Positions 1 to 13,794 of a stretch of 64,000 bases of DNA are shown here, piece by piece (positions within the stretch are counted from its first letter, which is position 1; each line of letters begins with the position of its first letter). Below the pieces are notes generated by a model, which saw only the letters and a list, made by a program, of their open reading frames with translations, searched no databases and was not told the origin of the DNA. The position numbers were made by a program, and so were the translations under genes. Source of the DNA: Alligator mississippiensis (Eukaryota; Chordata; Crocodylia; Alligatoridae); the NCBI RefSeq assembly GCF_030867095.1, contig NC_081833.1, positions 68,847,895-68,911,894 of the forward strand, given 5' to 3'.

Positions 1-3000
1 GTTACAAAAGGTCCAGTTCTGTCCTTTAATGGGCATGGAGACGTACTGAAAGATGAATGTACATGTGTGATAGAAGAATTTGGCTACTATGCACAGGGCA
101 GTGTGATTAATAGGTCCTTAAGTGGCAGCATTTTTTTAAATATATGTTGATATCTAAAAAGGAAAACCTTGCATCGATAATAGGGTGATAGTGAGAGAGG
201 AGAAAGCCTTATTAAGCTTCTAAAAACACTCAACCCACTTATATGTAATCCTACAACACTTCTTTCCTTTTTTCATAAGCTCAGCAGACAACTCCAGGAG
301 CCACCCTTGGGCTCTGCTTAAAATGCCCCTCTGATGGTATTTGAGGCATGGGGGGTGTTTTTCTGCTGCTAAAATCTCTCTTAAGCAACCACGACAAAAA
401 TGACTTCACTCGATAACAGATGCCCAAGTGCACCTTGGGATGAATGTGTTACAGACCTAGAGCTATCGCCACCTGCCTCACAATTAAATTTGCTGCACCC
501 TCCCTTGTGGCATGCACCTGTGACATGCTGGCAATGAACGTCTGACTGGAGCATGCAGGCATGGGCCAGGCAACGTGCATTTGCTTTGCAAAATTTCCAG
601 GAGATTATTTTGTAGTTCTTTCTTAAAGCATATAGGGGCATTTTGCAGGAGCCAGTTTTCCTACCTCCTTCTATGAAAAATAGCTGTGCTAGAGGCTTAG
701 GCCCAATACAGTGGCAGGTCCATGACATTAAAAGGCTACTAACTCAGGGAAGTCTAACGCCCAGAGATCCAGGGACTGAAAAAAGACAGAGGGTCCTTTG
801 TGGGCTCATTGTGTTTCATGCATATATATATTCAGCCAACCAACTAAGTAGTCCCATATTTACTGTTCTGCTTTTTCCCTTTCCTTTAGCTCTACTATTC
901 TAGCGAAACCCTAATAGAAATAACGGTAGAATCTACTTCTGAGGAATGTATCAACTGCTGGTCCCAAGAAACCCAAGCCAGAGCTTGTCGAGTTCTTGCT
1001 GTGTGGAGGAAAATACAGTGGAAGACTTCCAGGTTTCAGGCTTATCCAAGCTTTGCATCATAATTTTCTCTTAAAAGCTACACATGCACACACGCACACA
1101 CGCATGCACTTTTGTAAATAAGAAGGAAACCTCAGCTAAGTCTCTAACAAAATGCAGACTCTACAGGAACGTATTTTATCGAGGGATCAGATAGGCAGGA
1201 TTTTTCAATGCTGTATATATTAGACCTGTGTAATACCATAGGCCAAAGTTGATTTGACGGCAATATGTCCAACAGCCTGTATTTTTTAGGCATCAAAACA
1301 TGACCAGTCCTGGGGACAAGATCCGTTCTGAGCTGACTCCAACTGAAGAATGCCGGGATCACACTGAGGATCATAATTTGGCCCGTTGTGGTTCAACAGA
1401 AATTCTCATTTGTTTGCCGGCAAATGCGCATTGCTTTGCATCGTAGTACCTGGACGGGCAAATCTCCCACCCTTCTTCCCTGCTTGGATTAGAACAGGAA
1501 CTCTCCGCAGGGATCGGTGGGGACCGAATCTGAGTAGTGCCATAGGGACTACCTGGAGATTACTCCTGGCACCCTGTGTCTTAACAGTGTATGGTAGAGA
1601 GACGGGGGCCTGATGTGGCAAAGCCAGGTCCCTTTCCTTCCCCTGGTGGTGCCCAAAATGGAACGCCTGCATAGTAACACTGGACTGGCTGAACTGATAG
1701 TAAATACAGCACAAAGGAAGGGACTAGTTTGCTACGTATCTAGACATCAATCAGTCTATCTATCCATATCTGCATGTATATGTATAGAGAGATCCATAAT
1801 GCAGCCATCCAATTTATTCTGGAATCATTTCCTGTTTTCCCTGGTGGTAGCAGAGCTCTTTAAGCAGCTGAGCTATATCTGCACCTAGCAGGCCACATGA
1901 TGGGAAGAGGTGGCAGAGTGACTAGGTATTCTGACTGCTGTGAAGCAAACTCAGAGCACAAATCAAATTGATGCATGGTACGTACAGACCTGGGGACTTC
2001 ATAACAAATGGTCCCTCTCCCTCCTCCCCAATGCAGCATTCATTTCAGCACTGCAGGTTTGGTTACAGATAGTCAAAATAAGTGACGCACTTGCACAGCT
2101 AGTAATATCTCTGTTTTATCTGCCGGCAGGTTGGTCCTTCCATAGCTGTAGCTACCTGAGCAGGTTTGGCTCATCTCTCATTGGGTTTTATAAGCTGTTC
2201 TTGCTACCAACTCTGACTGACTCATATACCGGCAGGATTTCATTGACACCAGCGAATGAAACGTATTTACCCATTAAGCAGTCACAATTATTGTATAATA
2301 GCAGCCAATGAAAGCTGTAGCCAGGACGCCTAGGGGTTGTCACTGCAGCCTTGAGGTTGATGTTTCCACTTCAAAGCATTTTAACGCCGATCCATGCTTT
2401 TGCAACACCTGGTAACAAGGGAACGGCAGGTGGACAGATCCTGATCCCCTTGCTCCATGTGTGCTCCAGTAAGCAGGAGGAATCCAGGACAAAGCACTAT
2501 TTCCACAAGGTTAAGAGAGCTGAATGTGACTGTTGAGAGTTAATGAAGGTCCTCCCAACCAGAGCCCACCGAAGGCAAGGGGAGAGTATTTTCATTGGCT
2601 TCAGTGGGCTTTGGGTCAAACTCAAAATGCTTTTATAATGGAAATGACTTGTACGTGGTCTAAGTTTCCAATCCACATTTTCAGCCAAGTGCATTTAAAA
2701 AAAAAAAAAAGACATCCAATTATTTATAAGAAAAAACACTTTCTGGAAGACAGGCAAACCTGGAAAATCAACAATATTTGATCATTATTCCAAAAAAAAA
2801 AAAAAGCCTTCCTTTTTTTTTTTTTTGCCTCCATTTTTATCTCACTTGATCTGAAAATTAGACATGATTAAGCATTCAGAAGCCAGAAACATACAAGGAT
2901 AGAAAAGCTGCAGCACTGGTAAGGATGTGGTATTGCAATATTTATTACTGCTGAGATAGAAAAAACAATGGAGAGCTGGAAAAAAAAAAATCCTAACATC

Positions 3001-6000
3001 AGAGAGAGGTTTTAAGTACAGCAGCTTTGGGTTACCTTAAGGTGACAATTACTAAATGGAATCAAAACTGTGTAATAAGATAAGTAAAAAATAGGCCTCT
3101 TTCGTAGCCCACAAACTCCCCAGCCAATGACAAAATATGCTATTACTAGCCTCGGCACAATTGTGAAAATATTCCTTACTTACAATTTAACATGCTTTTT
3201 GTTGTTGTTGCTGTGTGTTGTTGAGCTAAAAATTACAAAGCCCTGGATTTCGTCGTTCTTGCAATCTATTCTTTTCCCCTGACTTCCTGTTTTCATGAAA
3301 TTTTAATCAGGCATTTAAAATAAATAGCTATGCAGAGTCTCTATGCCTCTTTGAATGCTTGGGATGGATGTTTTGGGTAAAGTGATAGTCCAGAGACCTT
3401 GAGAGCATTTAATCCCATTCTGACTTGGCAAGACAACAGAAAATTAAAACACAGCTCTTTCTACTGCTAGCAACTTGGGGGAGATTTCAGGGGTGGGAGC
3501 GGGAATGGGGGATTAAGAATTGGAGGAAAAGTCTGGTGTTTGGGACAGCACAATGAAATAACATCCCACCTCCCCCCCGTGAACTTTGGCAGAAATCAGC
3601 CCGGCTGAGAAAGGCGAGCTTTATAAAACAGAGGGAAGGATCATTCCTAAAGAAAAATAAAGGAGATACAGACAAGGTTGCCCTCATGTCCTTTAAAAAT
3701 CTATAGTTACTGTAAAGCAATAAATTAAGCAGCCTGCAGATCTTGTGCAGGCAATGGGAATTTTGCCTGAGAAAGGACTGCCAGATCTGGCCCCGCTTGC
3801 CTGCATGAGACGCACAGGATCTTTAACCTGTGGTATGACACAGACCCCACTCTTACTATTTATGGGAAACCTATGAAGCATACAGAGCGATTTGGGATAA
3901 AACACAGGTTGAAAACATGAAGCAAGACGAGCCTGGATATTCAAATTAGTGTAAATCAATCCAGCCCTTAATATTTTGTGGCTCGCAGCATAAAAAAAAC
4001 TACTCCAGACAGTTTTCGGAAATGAGAGAAATGAGAGGGAAAATCTGCTCCAGTTTTAAGGGTCAGCGGTCCAGTTATTCATGGAGTTGACATGATTTGA
4101 GACGAGAGTCAATCACCTCCGAGCATAGCTAATCCTGATCTCTGAAACCTATTTTAATTTAAAGGCCCTAGCTTTATTTATTTATTTTTTTGCCTATGTA
4201 TCATAAGGAGGTTCTGATTGGAAAAAGGAAGGAAGAAGACGTGCGTTCGATGCTTCCTGGTTAAAACTATTAAAACAGCTACGCCAGTTGCCCAACGAGC
4301 TGGTACAGAGCTAAATCCTTTGGGAACCGATCGTCTCTCCTGGCCATGTGTTTCTGGAGAGGCATGTTTAATTTGGATGGTTTTAATCAAAGAAGCATCT
4401 ACGGACTCTTGTGTGTTTTGGAAATGTTTCACTTCCACTGGCGAAGAGGTCAAGGTTGACAGCTGAAACGGGAGGCAGGTCGGGATGTTTGCTCTCGAGT
4501 GCGGCGTGCTGCTCATTTCTAGCGGGGAGGAACGAGCTCCCAATCAAGCTGCTGCCTCAGACCAGAAATGAGAGCAGCTCGATCACGAAGGGAACTGATG
4601 ACGGCAGCTTAGAAAAATGAGGGGATGTAGCTGCTTTAGAGATGTGAATGAAAGTAAGAGGATTATGGAGTCCTCTTGAGAGGAGACATACTTGGCAGAG
4701 CTCACGAGATGGTCCAAATAATATCTTCCGTCAAGAACAATGCGAAAGAATCAAGCTGATCGCTCCAAGGAGCCTGTTTTTAAAGAGTCGTTCCCAACTT
4801 TTTGGGGTCCCCTTTCCCCGAGTTCTGCTTTACTCACTGCTCTCATCTCGTGGCTATTTATACAGTCCGAGTACCAGCCAATGTGCCGGCGACGTTTCCC
4901 CCCACCCCCCGCCATAAGCAGTTTTCATATTCTTGCCGCGCAATCCTTTTGAACCCTGCCAGTAGGTGCGGGGAGCATAGTTTACACAGTTGGATACATA
5001 TTGCTTCTGTGCACCACTGTGAACCATCAGCAGAAATCTTCACAATGGCCAGTTAGCCAGCCTCTCTCCGACATGGCCCCTGACTTTTAGATATCAAATG
5101 AGCAAAAATATTCCAAGCAAAGCAAAACACACGAGTAAATCTTGGCTCCTTTCCTTTAAAATACATATTCAATGTGCAGGAAGCTGGGCCGAAATGCTCA
5201 TGGGTTTTGGGGCTCTAAATCCATGCTACATCTTCTTCAAGTTTATTAGGTATTTTAAGTCACAAACAGTGTTTCCTTTTCTCCTTTTTTTTTTTTTCCT
5301 CCTGCAAGGGGAGATCTGTCTAAAAAGGCAGAAAGGGATGCAGCACGAGGGCTGCAGTGGGAAGCTTTTTCTAGTCATTTCCAATGCTATATTTTGGAAC
5401 GGTTCCCGGCTTACCAGCCAGATTAGCTGCCTTTGGTTCACATTTTACATTGTTTGCGAACTGAGGAACTTCTGAAAAGCAGACTCTCGCCATATTGTTT
5501 GGCTGTAATAAAGCTAATTCTGTTTGCTCCTATAGCCGTATGATACCACTTGTGTAGGATTTCCCTTTGCTTGCATATTTATAGGGTCTTGTAGAGCTCC
5601 ACTGTAGCACGGTGCCAGCATGAGGAAATCAAGCTGTCAGTAGTTTCTATTTTTGTCCCTACCTATAGTTTCAGTAATGACAAGTGAGTGAGGCAACATA
5701 TGCATTTCCCATCTACACGAAAAAAATTACTGTCTTCCTTCAGTGCATTACACATCTGTGCTACAACCTATTTTCCAAGGGCTTCAGATTATGTTAGCTG
5801 ATAGTTAACATGTACAAGCACTGGTCAGGTGTAGTTGTTTCCAGACTCTGCATTAATAAAGCCAGAAGAGGATGAGTTCCAACATTCACATTTCTTTCCG
5901 TTTTTCTTTTAGTCCTAAAGAACAACCCTCCCCCCCCGAAAGGCCTGGGAGATAGCTCTTACTGTGTTGAATCCCAGCTTGTATCATGCTTTGGTCAGCA

Positions 6001-8886
6001 CACACATTCAGGCAAATGAGGATTGTTCGCTTAAGATTAAGACTTGCTGATTATATGTAATGTCCTCCTCCTGACCTCAGCGTGATTAACCCGTTTCTGT
6101 GGCTAATGGTCGAGTGGCTTAAACTGGCAGGGATAATAATGAGCCCAAACTGATAATGCACAAGATAGTACCATCCCTAAATGAAAGGGATCTAGTGAGA
6201 GACAATGTGTAATAACAGCTTCTTAATTATTAAGGCTATGTCTGCATCAGCTGCAATCTTCCCTTTGGATCTGACATTAAACAATGCAGCAAATATTGTC
6301 ATGCTGGCCGTGGTTGCCCTATAAATACCTGAGCTAGCTAGCTAGATGCCACCCACCAGGATGCAGGGACTAGATCCCGCCTGTGATAGTCTTCCTTGGA
6401 GTCAGAAGACTTTGCTTTTCAAAGAAGTTGTAGGGAAGGCAGGCACCCATCATCACTTGCAACTAGTTTGGCTTGACAGCATCTAGGAATTTACAGCCTT
6501 AGACATGACTGCACCAGATCTTCAATGACAGCTAATAAAATGGAACTACACCCCACTGCTTTGAAAAGCCGCAACTCAGGACTCCTTTCCAGATTATACT
6601 TATTTAAATGTGAGAGAGAGATTGGGTTTTTACAAAGGCTCATAGAGAAAATGACTTGAAGAGCCTGATAACAAGAAATATACTCCCCCCCAATCCCCCA
6701 ATTCCCTTTCCACCAGCCCTAAAAACTGATGCCTATTACTTGTTTGCAAATGTTTAAGGTAATACACGCTGTTTGGAAGGGCTATGTACACATGTCAAAG
6801 TTCAAATTTCTCCCAGTCGTGGGTCTCTTTTTCCACCTAGATTTACACTTTCTTTTTGGTTTTTTTTGGAATCTGTCCCGGGTGCAATAATCCATGCCCC
6901 ATGAGGAACATGCGGAAGAGAGTGACAGAAAAAGGGGAAAAAATAAAAGCCAGTGGCCTGTGGTGTAAATAAAAGTTAAAAAAAATATGTTAAAAAATAC
7001 AAGGGCTGCGCTATAAATCCCTCACTCCTGCATGCAAGCCGGCCGCTGCAGCACAGAGCTGGTGGGGCTGTGTGATTTCCAGTTACTTTATAGCCCATGA
7101 AGATCACCCTCTTACACGGCTTCAGTATAACAAGCCAATGTCCTGGCTCTCAGGAAGCAGCTCATAAAAAGATGCACCATGCAGTCCCTTCCAGGGCTCA
7201 GACAAACATAACCAAGACAAAGGGAAATGCATTTTTCTAATGCTTGTTGCTGGTTTTGCTAATTTTGTTTTAATTATACAGGGGAGGGAGTCGAGGAGGA
7301 GTCCCAGGCTGTAGTCAATGAGAGTCTTGCCTGCCTAGTAATACAGAGGCAAAATGATATGCACATATACAGTGCAGAAAGCCACCATGGGGAGGGATAT
7401 AACACAAAGGAGCCATTTATTGCCTGAAAACTGTCTCTGAACAAACCCATTGTGTTAAAGTAATACAAATCCACAACACCTTCCTGTTTCTTAGTTTCCA
7501 TTTGGATGTTTGCTAATGCAGCAAGAAGGGCCCAAGTTCCCAAGGCAGCGAGACACCCCCCCCCCTTCTTCCCCCCAAAACTCCTATTGATTTTAGGGAG
7601 GTCCACAACTTTAAAGTCACCTCTAAGGGCCAAATGCTATAGCGGTGTCAGAGACAGAGAAGAATTTGGCCAGGCAAGCCTTAAAAATCCATCAGCCCGT
7701 TCCTGGCCAGGCTGTGGGTTTATCTAGTGTGCCGCTTTAAATCCAAGGAACAGAAGGAGGTATCTTTTGATGTAACATTACATTCTTTTTTTAAATACAA
7801 GTTATTCCAGGCAATGCAGTTGGCCTGAAATAGTTATCAGTTACAAAACCAGGGCTCCTGGTATCTTGTCTCCTTGTGCAATGCAAAGAAGGTCCTCCTG
7901 CTGTGCTCCAAAGTAGGGGAAAAGCTATTAATTAAAAATAATTCTTCACGTTAAGGCTTGCTGCCTGAAGCTCCGTTAATATTAAGGAAATTCCAGCAGT
8001 TCACTCCCTGCTGCTGGAACCTTATTTTGCTGTTTTGTTTTGCTAAGCTTGTCAAGAGCAAGCAAGTACAAACCAAGGCTGAACGTCTCTGTCGCCCCTG
8101 CCTCCACCAAAGTGCCGGCATCGGCCTTTTCTTCTCGGGGTGACGGTTCTAGGATTGGCACGGAGCTGTCAGCCTCAACTGCTGGAGAAGAGAGAGAGGG
8201 ATTATTTGGCTTCCCCCTTTGTCGCCTTTATCTCAACATGAAGTTAGAAGGTGGGGTGCGCTACGACCTTTGTTCAACCTAACAAGCGATTAATACAAGT
8301 CATGAGAACGCAGAAAAATTAGTTCACTTGACCGGTGGTGTCCTCCCTGAGATCGGAAACACCAGCTGATCCCACACATGCACATGATGCGAAGTCTGGC
8401 TGCTGTCAAGCCTGCCATCCCCTGGTCCTGAAATACTTACCCTAAATGTTCTTATCGAGGAGCCTAAAGTTCAATAACAGGAGTCTGTACAGTACTAGGC
8501 ACTGGTTTTCAGGGGAGCAGTCATGGGAGCTACGTTTCCACAGCACCTCTGAACATCATACCCTTTAAATATGTACCAATATGGGTTTAAGGATCTCAAG
8601 TGAAACTCCCAGCCCCCAAAGCCTGGTATCTTTTTTTACTGTTGCAAAACACCTTCCAGCAAAATACTATAAACCTCACTGAAACCCACTGATAGGTAAA
8701 ACTTATCTACGACTGTAGCAGAAGTCTGATGAACCATTTGATAAACTATCTAGGATCTTCTGAGAAATAACTGCAACTCTCCAGAGTTGGCCTTAATTTG
8801 GAGGACCCTATTTGTGCATAATAAGACATAAATATGTCAAATTCTGGGGAAAACTTTTAAACCAGAATAGCATGTTTTAAAAGGAG
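1..8886. other. Non-coding flank, no gene recognised
   Basis: Open frames here are short, unlike any family I know, and fit chance. Minor structure: a CA-rich stretch at 1082-1107, and A14 at 2792-2805 facing T14 at 2813-2826, which can form a hairpin. An AT-rich block at 6,020-6,320 with several TAAT/ATTA homeodomain cores could be a conserved element but was not testable. Confidence 0.7.
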
Positions 8887-8899
8887 TTAACTTATGAGT

Positions 8900-8961
8900 A
8901 TAGGGGTGTAGGTTGTAGCCGTGTTGGTCTAAGGACATAGGCAGACAAGAACCTTGTCTGC
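8900..8961 (+). mobile_element. Short retroposed element with 13-bp target-site duplication
   Basis: The 62-bp insert contains GTTGTAGCCGTGTTGGTCTA and CATAGGCAGA, the head of a dispersed repeat seen again at 35255. It is flanked by the identical 13-mer TTAACTTATGAGT at 8887-8899 and 8962-8974, so it inserted by a staggered cut as LINE-mobilised elements do. It ends in a perfect 9-bp hairpin, GCAGACAAG-AAC-CTTGTCTGC (8941-8961). The insert is therefore a 5' fragment with a snap-back end rather than a 3' end with a tail. Confidence 0.7.
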
Positions 8962-9902
8962 TTAACTTATGAGTGGCATAGAGACTGGGATATTGTCACT
9001 GTTGCAAGGCCATAGAGTTTAGTTACCTGGGTGGTCAGTACAAGGCACAGTCACTTTACAAAGACCCTCTGTTTCCTACTGACTAAAATTCGGAGGTTCA
9101 GGATGTGACCTCTCCCTCACAAGTCTGATGCTGGTCTAACATCACTGCATGCCTCTCAGTCTCCAAACCGTCCAGTGCATGACAACCCATTGCACTCCAT
9201 GTGTAATCATCAGAATATGAAACACCAAAGGTTTTGCCGCAAACTATACAGCCACTGACAGATTCATATGGCCAACAACATGTATTCAAAAACTCCACAA
9301 GATTTATTAACAAACCAACACTACGATCTCTCTGGGTGCACTTAGATCATATTTTCAACAAATGGTGAACATTTTACTTTCTTACATACCGATGGAAGCT
9401 GAGATTTCAGGGTAAATACCATGACTCCAGGAGCTGAGGCTTTATGGGAAACTCCAAACTATCACAAGGTTCTTGATTAACATCAACAGAGTTGACCACA
9501 ATACAAAACTTAATGAGTTTTCATTTTACAGTCTGATTTTGATAATGATTGTTTACTAAATGAATTGCATAGGCTGGTTTTGTCCCGTTATGGTCAGTTC
9601 TACATACCCGGCATCCTGGTGAGTCTCAAATTGCCTCCGGTCACAGGCGCTCCTGGTCCCTCCTGTAGCAGGAGGCATAGAGGGAGATTGGTTCTTGCAC
9701 CTCCGTGGCACACAGGAGAAGAAAGGGTTTGCAGAAGAGGGACTTCTGCCTTGACCTCTTGGAGAGACAAAGTGTGCATGGTGGGGGGGACAGTCTGCCT
9801 CTGAAATATTGAGGGCTGGTAAGGAGAGGACATGCTATCCATGCAGGTCAACAAATTCTTACCTTGCCCCCTCCAGCAGCCTGATATAAAGGGTTCCTTG
9901 CT

Positions 9903-9983
9903 ATGCATCTTGGGAAATGTAGTTCTTTTCTGAGCATGCTCAGAAAACCACACCAGGAAACTACATCCTCCAGCAGCCCATGT
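9903..9983. repeat. Inverted pair of ZNF143-like motifs around a palindrome
   Basis: The minus strand of 9905-9923 reads ACTACATTTCCCAAGATGC, close to the ZNF143/Staf motif (ACTACAATTCCCAGCATGC). The plus strand of 9960-9979 reads ACTACATCCTCCAGCAGCCC, a poorer second copy, so the two arms form an inverted repeat. Between them is the perfect 12-bp palindrome TGAGCATGCTCA (9931-9942). It may be a small inverted-repeat element carrying the motif. Confidence 0.5.
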
Positions 9984-10363
9984 GCATACTCATCTGCTTT
10001 CTAGGTGTCTCCACCCCTTTGGATGGCCTTGGAGGCAGTGGTTTTGGCAGGCTCTCCTACCTAAGGGGGAAGAAGATGGGGGTGCAGGTCCTTCATGATC
10101 CTTTGTGTGTGGGTAGGGGGGCCATTGGTCCTGTTTTATACTGGACCATCCTGTTTTTAAACCCTTTGTCCCCTGCCCATGTCTAAATGAAGAACGGACT
10201 GCAAAAAGTCCTGAGTTTCAGGTCACTGGTGGAAATACATGCCAATCATTTGTCCTCGTGATTCAGTTGGCTGTGCCAAAAGGTAGGGCGGTGCACAGCC
10301 AGGAGGAGCAGGGTTCCCAGTGGTGGGGGCAGGAAGGGAGGGAGGTGGCTTTTTTTGTGGCAG

Positions 10364-10479
10364 CCCCACCCCTTGCTTCTGATTGGCCAAGGGGCCCAGT
10401 GGCCCCACCCCTCTTTTGTGATTGGTCAAGGAGGCGGTGGCTCCACCCCTCACCACTGATTGGCCAAGGGGGCCTACCC
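10364..10479 (+). repeat. 39-bp minisatellite, 3 units, each with an inverted CCAAT box
   Basis: Three tandem units begin at 10364, 10403 and 10441. Each has CCACCCCT near its start and GATTGG(C/T)CAAGG in the middle. The ATTGG cores are at 10382, 10421 and 10459 (spacing 39 and 38 bp). Overlapping open frames on both strands owe their length to the repeat and are not called. Confidence 0.85.
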
Positions 10480-13198
10480 CTCACCAAGGGGATGTCCTGT
10501 ATTCTGGGATGCATCAGTGGCTGCCCTACCTGTAGGTCCAGAATCTGCTGCGGAAAGGGAATGGGATCCTCTTTGCAACACCGCAGAGCTTTCCTAGGTC
10601 TGGCCAATTAGTGGGGCAGATAAGAGACAACCTCAACTGCAGAACATTACTGTGTGCAAGGCCAGGAAAGTCCACTCCATTGATCTGAGCCGAGATGCCG
10701 TGTGGTCTGGGAGAGGATAATCAGACATGAGGTTTATATTGAATAATCACCCAAACTTTGGATGCTTATCCAAAGCTGCAAGGAAAGTCTGGCCTGCAAA
10801 TCATTAGATCAGGAGAGAGTTGGGAAATGCTGAAGTCCCAGTGTTTCTGCATCCAATCATGCTAAAGAAAGAAAAAAAAAACCCCTTCCATTACAGCCTG
10901 ATTTTGGCCAGGAAGAGCTATATGGAAATTCCCAGTCTTGCCAGCTCTTCCAAATATCAAAGGATCGACTTAAAAATCAAAATATTGCTTTTAAATATGA
11001 ATTTAGGGTTCATTTTATTTGCCTCTTGGTGCACCCAAGTCACATTTTTCTTAAAGGAATCTGGCTTGGCAGATAATAAAACTGAATTATCAGTGTTTAT
11101 TATAAGACCCTCTGTGATAGCTGGATGAAAAGGACTATGTAAAAAACCAGCACTATTAGGAAAGCCAGCACTCTTCTAACCACAACGGCTAGAAACATGT
11201 TTTATGTTTAAAAAAAAGCTGAAATTCTCATTGAATCAAAAGTCTCCAGGACATTTAAGGAAAACATCTATTATCACAAGATTTACAATAAAATCCCAAG
11301 AGCTGGCAACACTTGCATTATGAAGAATTTAATAAAGACTTATGGCATTTCTCTAGTTTTCTGGAGCCTTCCCATAAAATGTCATAGAGAATAATAGCTT
11401 CTCCTATAAAATAGTTTCATACGTCTACTCAATAGGTGACATCCTGAGCTGATGTCAATGGAGATTTGTACCAGTGAAGGATCTGTTTCCATAGGCTTTG
11501 GGGTGCTTTCTCTTTTTCATCCCTAAGACATTTCCCTGAGTATTTTCAGACAGGTTGGAAATGCTGTGTGGAGCACAAAGACAAAAACTGAAGAAGAAAC
11601 TTAACCAAACTTTTTCAAACCTCAGAAATGTTTCATTTGGGTTCATTTCCAAAGGCTCAAGTGACATTTTACTTCACCTGCCCCATGCCTAATATATTAT
11701 GGTACTGAAGCAAGAGAGATGGCTTTCCTACTAGGTATACTATTTTTTTACATAGTCCTTTTCATCCCAATATCACAGAGGGTTTTATAATAAATATTTA
11801 CTATTCAGTCTTAATAGCATTTAAGAAAAAAATCTGATTTCAGTAACAGACCTAACAAAGCTTTTTTTTCCTGGAGCTCATGAACTTTTTTGCCTGGCAT
11901 CTAGGTAGATTCTTGCATTCAATTTTAAGTTAAACCATTTCAAATTGCATCAGAAATAAAACTTGACATACAAGTTGTGAGTGCCAAGGTCTCATCCTAT
12001 TTACAAACACATTTTATATGTTGCTTCTATTTTCAGAGCTTCAAAGAAGAGCCTTTTTCATATTGTACATTATTCCAAATATATTTTAGATGTTGCATCA
12101 ACCAAAAAGGGTTCAATTATGATTAGTTATATATTTCAAGCACTTGTTCTTAGGCATATTCTAGTTTTGTGTTGGTTTTGTTTTCTGAAGTATACTACTT
12201 CTCCAAAGGCTCATTTCGACTGAGTTAAATAAAGACTGCAAAAATAATTACAAAGATACTATACAAGAAGGGACAGAGGATTTCCCACAGCATTGCAGAC
12301 TTCCATACAAATGTTAAATACTTTATATATCAGAAAAGGATCCTATAGGGCACAATGTTAGACAACCTTTCACTTCTGAAAACTGGCTTTCTTTGTCTGA
12401 AATGGTAGGTCTAGGTTCAGGACAGCACCCGTGTTGAAGGAAGTGCTGAGACACATGATTACAAGAGGAAGCCAGGGATGATGGATGGAGGGAGGGCCTT
12501 CATCCAAATGAAAGAACAACAGACAGAGAAAATCCTAAGGTGATATGTATGCCTCCCCCAAACTGCCGATGCATACCAATACCAAGGTAAAGGCAAGAGG
12601 GCCTCCAGATCTCCTCTGCCACAGCTACTCTGGGGTTACGGAGCACAGCCTGCTAATTTTTCTAAACTAAATGTTGGTTTTGTGATTTGGAGCAGCAGCT
12701 TAACTGATAGAACTAGACTCGTGTTCACTTGTAAATTGAACAGGTTTTGATTCCTGGTCTCCGGGGATGAAAAGCAAATGCATTTGGCTTAATATTTTAA
12801 GAAGGCAGAATATCACTCCTGAAAGCCAGTAATCCACACGTGCAATAAGTCCATTGCATTTCCTCTCCTACTATTGCTTCACCATTCATTTTCAATCAGC
12901 TCGGCAGCCCCAAGATGGAGTTAAAATAATGTTTACACAGGCAACATCTAATGGGAAGGAGCCGTTGATGGAAAGGATCACAAACGCTCTCTGTAAAGGC
13001 TTTAGGCGCCAGCTGGTGCAGTGCAGCCTATGTACCCACGTCACTTGAGACTTTGAGGCTATGTCCACATGCATTTGGGAACCTCACTTGTTTGTAATTC
13101 CACATGTTTTTTATATGGAATATATATTTGGCAATGCATGAGCCAAAAACAAATCACATGCTGGCATCTGGTTTTCAACTGCAAAAAAATAAAGAAGC

Positions 13199-13201
<3 letters not shown>

Positions 13202-13254
<53 letters not shown>
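13202..13254 (+). repeat. (AC)n dinucleotide microsatellite
   Basis: About 26 uninterrupted AC units. Valine/cysteine and threonine/histidine open frames through it are artefacts. Confidence 0.98.
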
Positions 13255-13255
<1 letters not shown>

Positions 13256-13779
13256 CCCTTAACATATATTTTGAGCACTGGCCATGGCCTAAGGATAAGA
13301 AAAGGGAAAGACTGTAGGGAGCTGCACTTCATAGGTGCCACCATTTCAAAACAGCCCTATACCTGGGGAACACGTTTATCAAGATTAAGATGAAGTAGTG
13401 CAGAAGGGTGAAAATAAATAGTTTCTTGTAGATCCAGAGTGGTGAAAACCAGGCAGCATTACCCCACTTAGATTCAAACACAGTACTTTCAAATTGCCGT
13501 CCGCAGTCCTGTAACTTGTACACTAGTCTTTTCTGACACACACATTTATTTCTATCCTTTCCTTGGACATGATAGATTATCTGCCCAGCCTGGACATGCG
13601 GACAGACAGGAACATTACAACACGTACAGTACATAACATTATAAGTGCACCGTGCATTGTGGGTCATCAGCACAGAGTTAACTTGGGTCCTCTAGCACCA
13701 AATAGCACAGGCTAATCTAGCTGAGTAACAACAGTTATGCCCTTACCAATAGTAGGATATTATACTTTCTCTGGACTAG

Positions 13780-13794
13780 CTACTAGAGGGGGAC
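13780..13794 (+). promoter_or_regulatory. Weak candidate CTCF motif
   Basis: CTACTAGAGGGGGAC resembles the CTCF core. It has the same orientation as the stronger motif at 61115, so the two would not form a convergent pair. Confidence 0.2.

Larger units (their letters stand above)
8975..13201. other. Non-coding flank between repeats
   Basis: Apart from the inverted repeat at 9903 and the minisatellite at 10364, no gene is seen. The segment at 9,385-9,480 (ACTCCAGGAGCTGAGGCTTTA) looks like an old interspersed repeat. 10,620-13,200 is AT-rich unique sequence. Confidence 0.65.
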
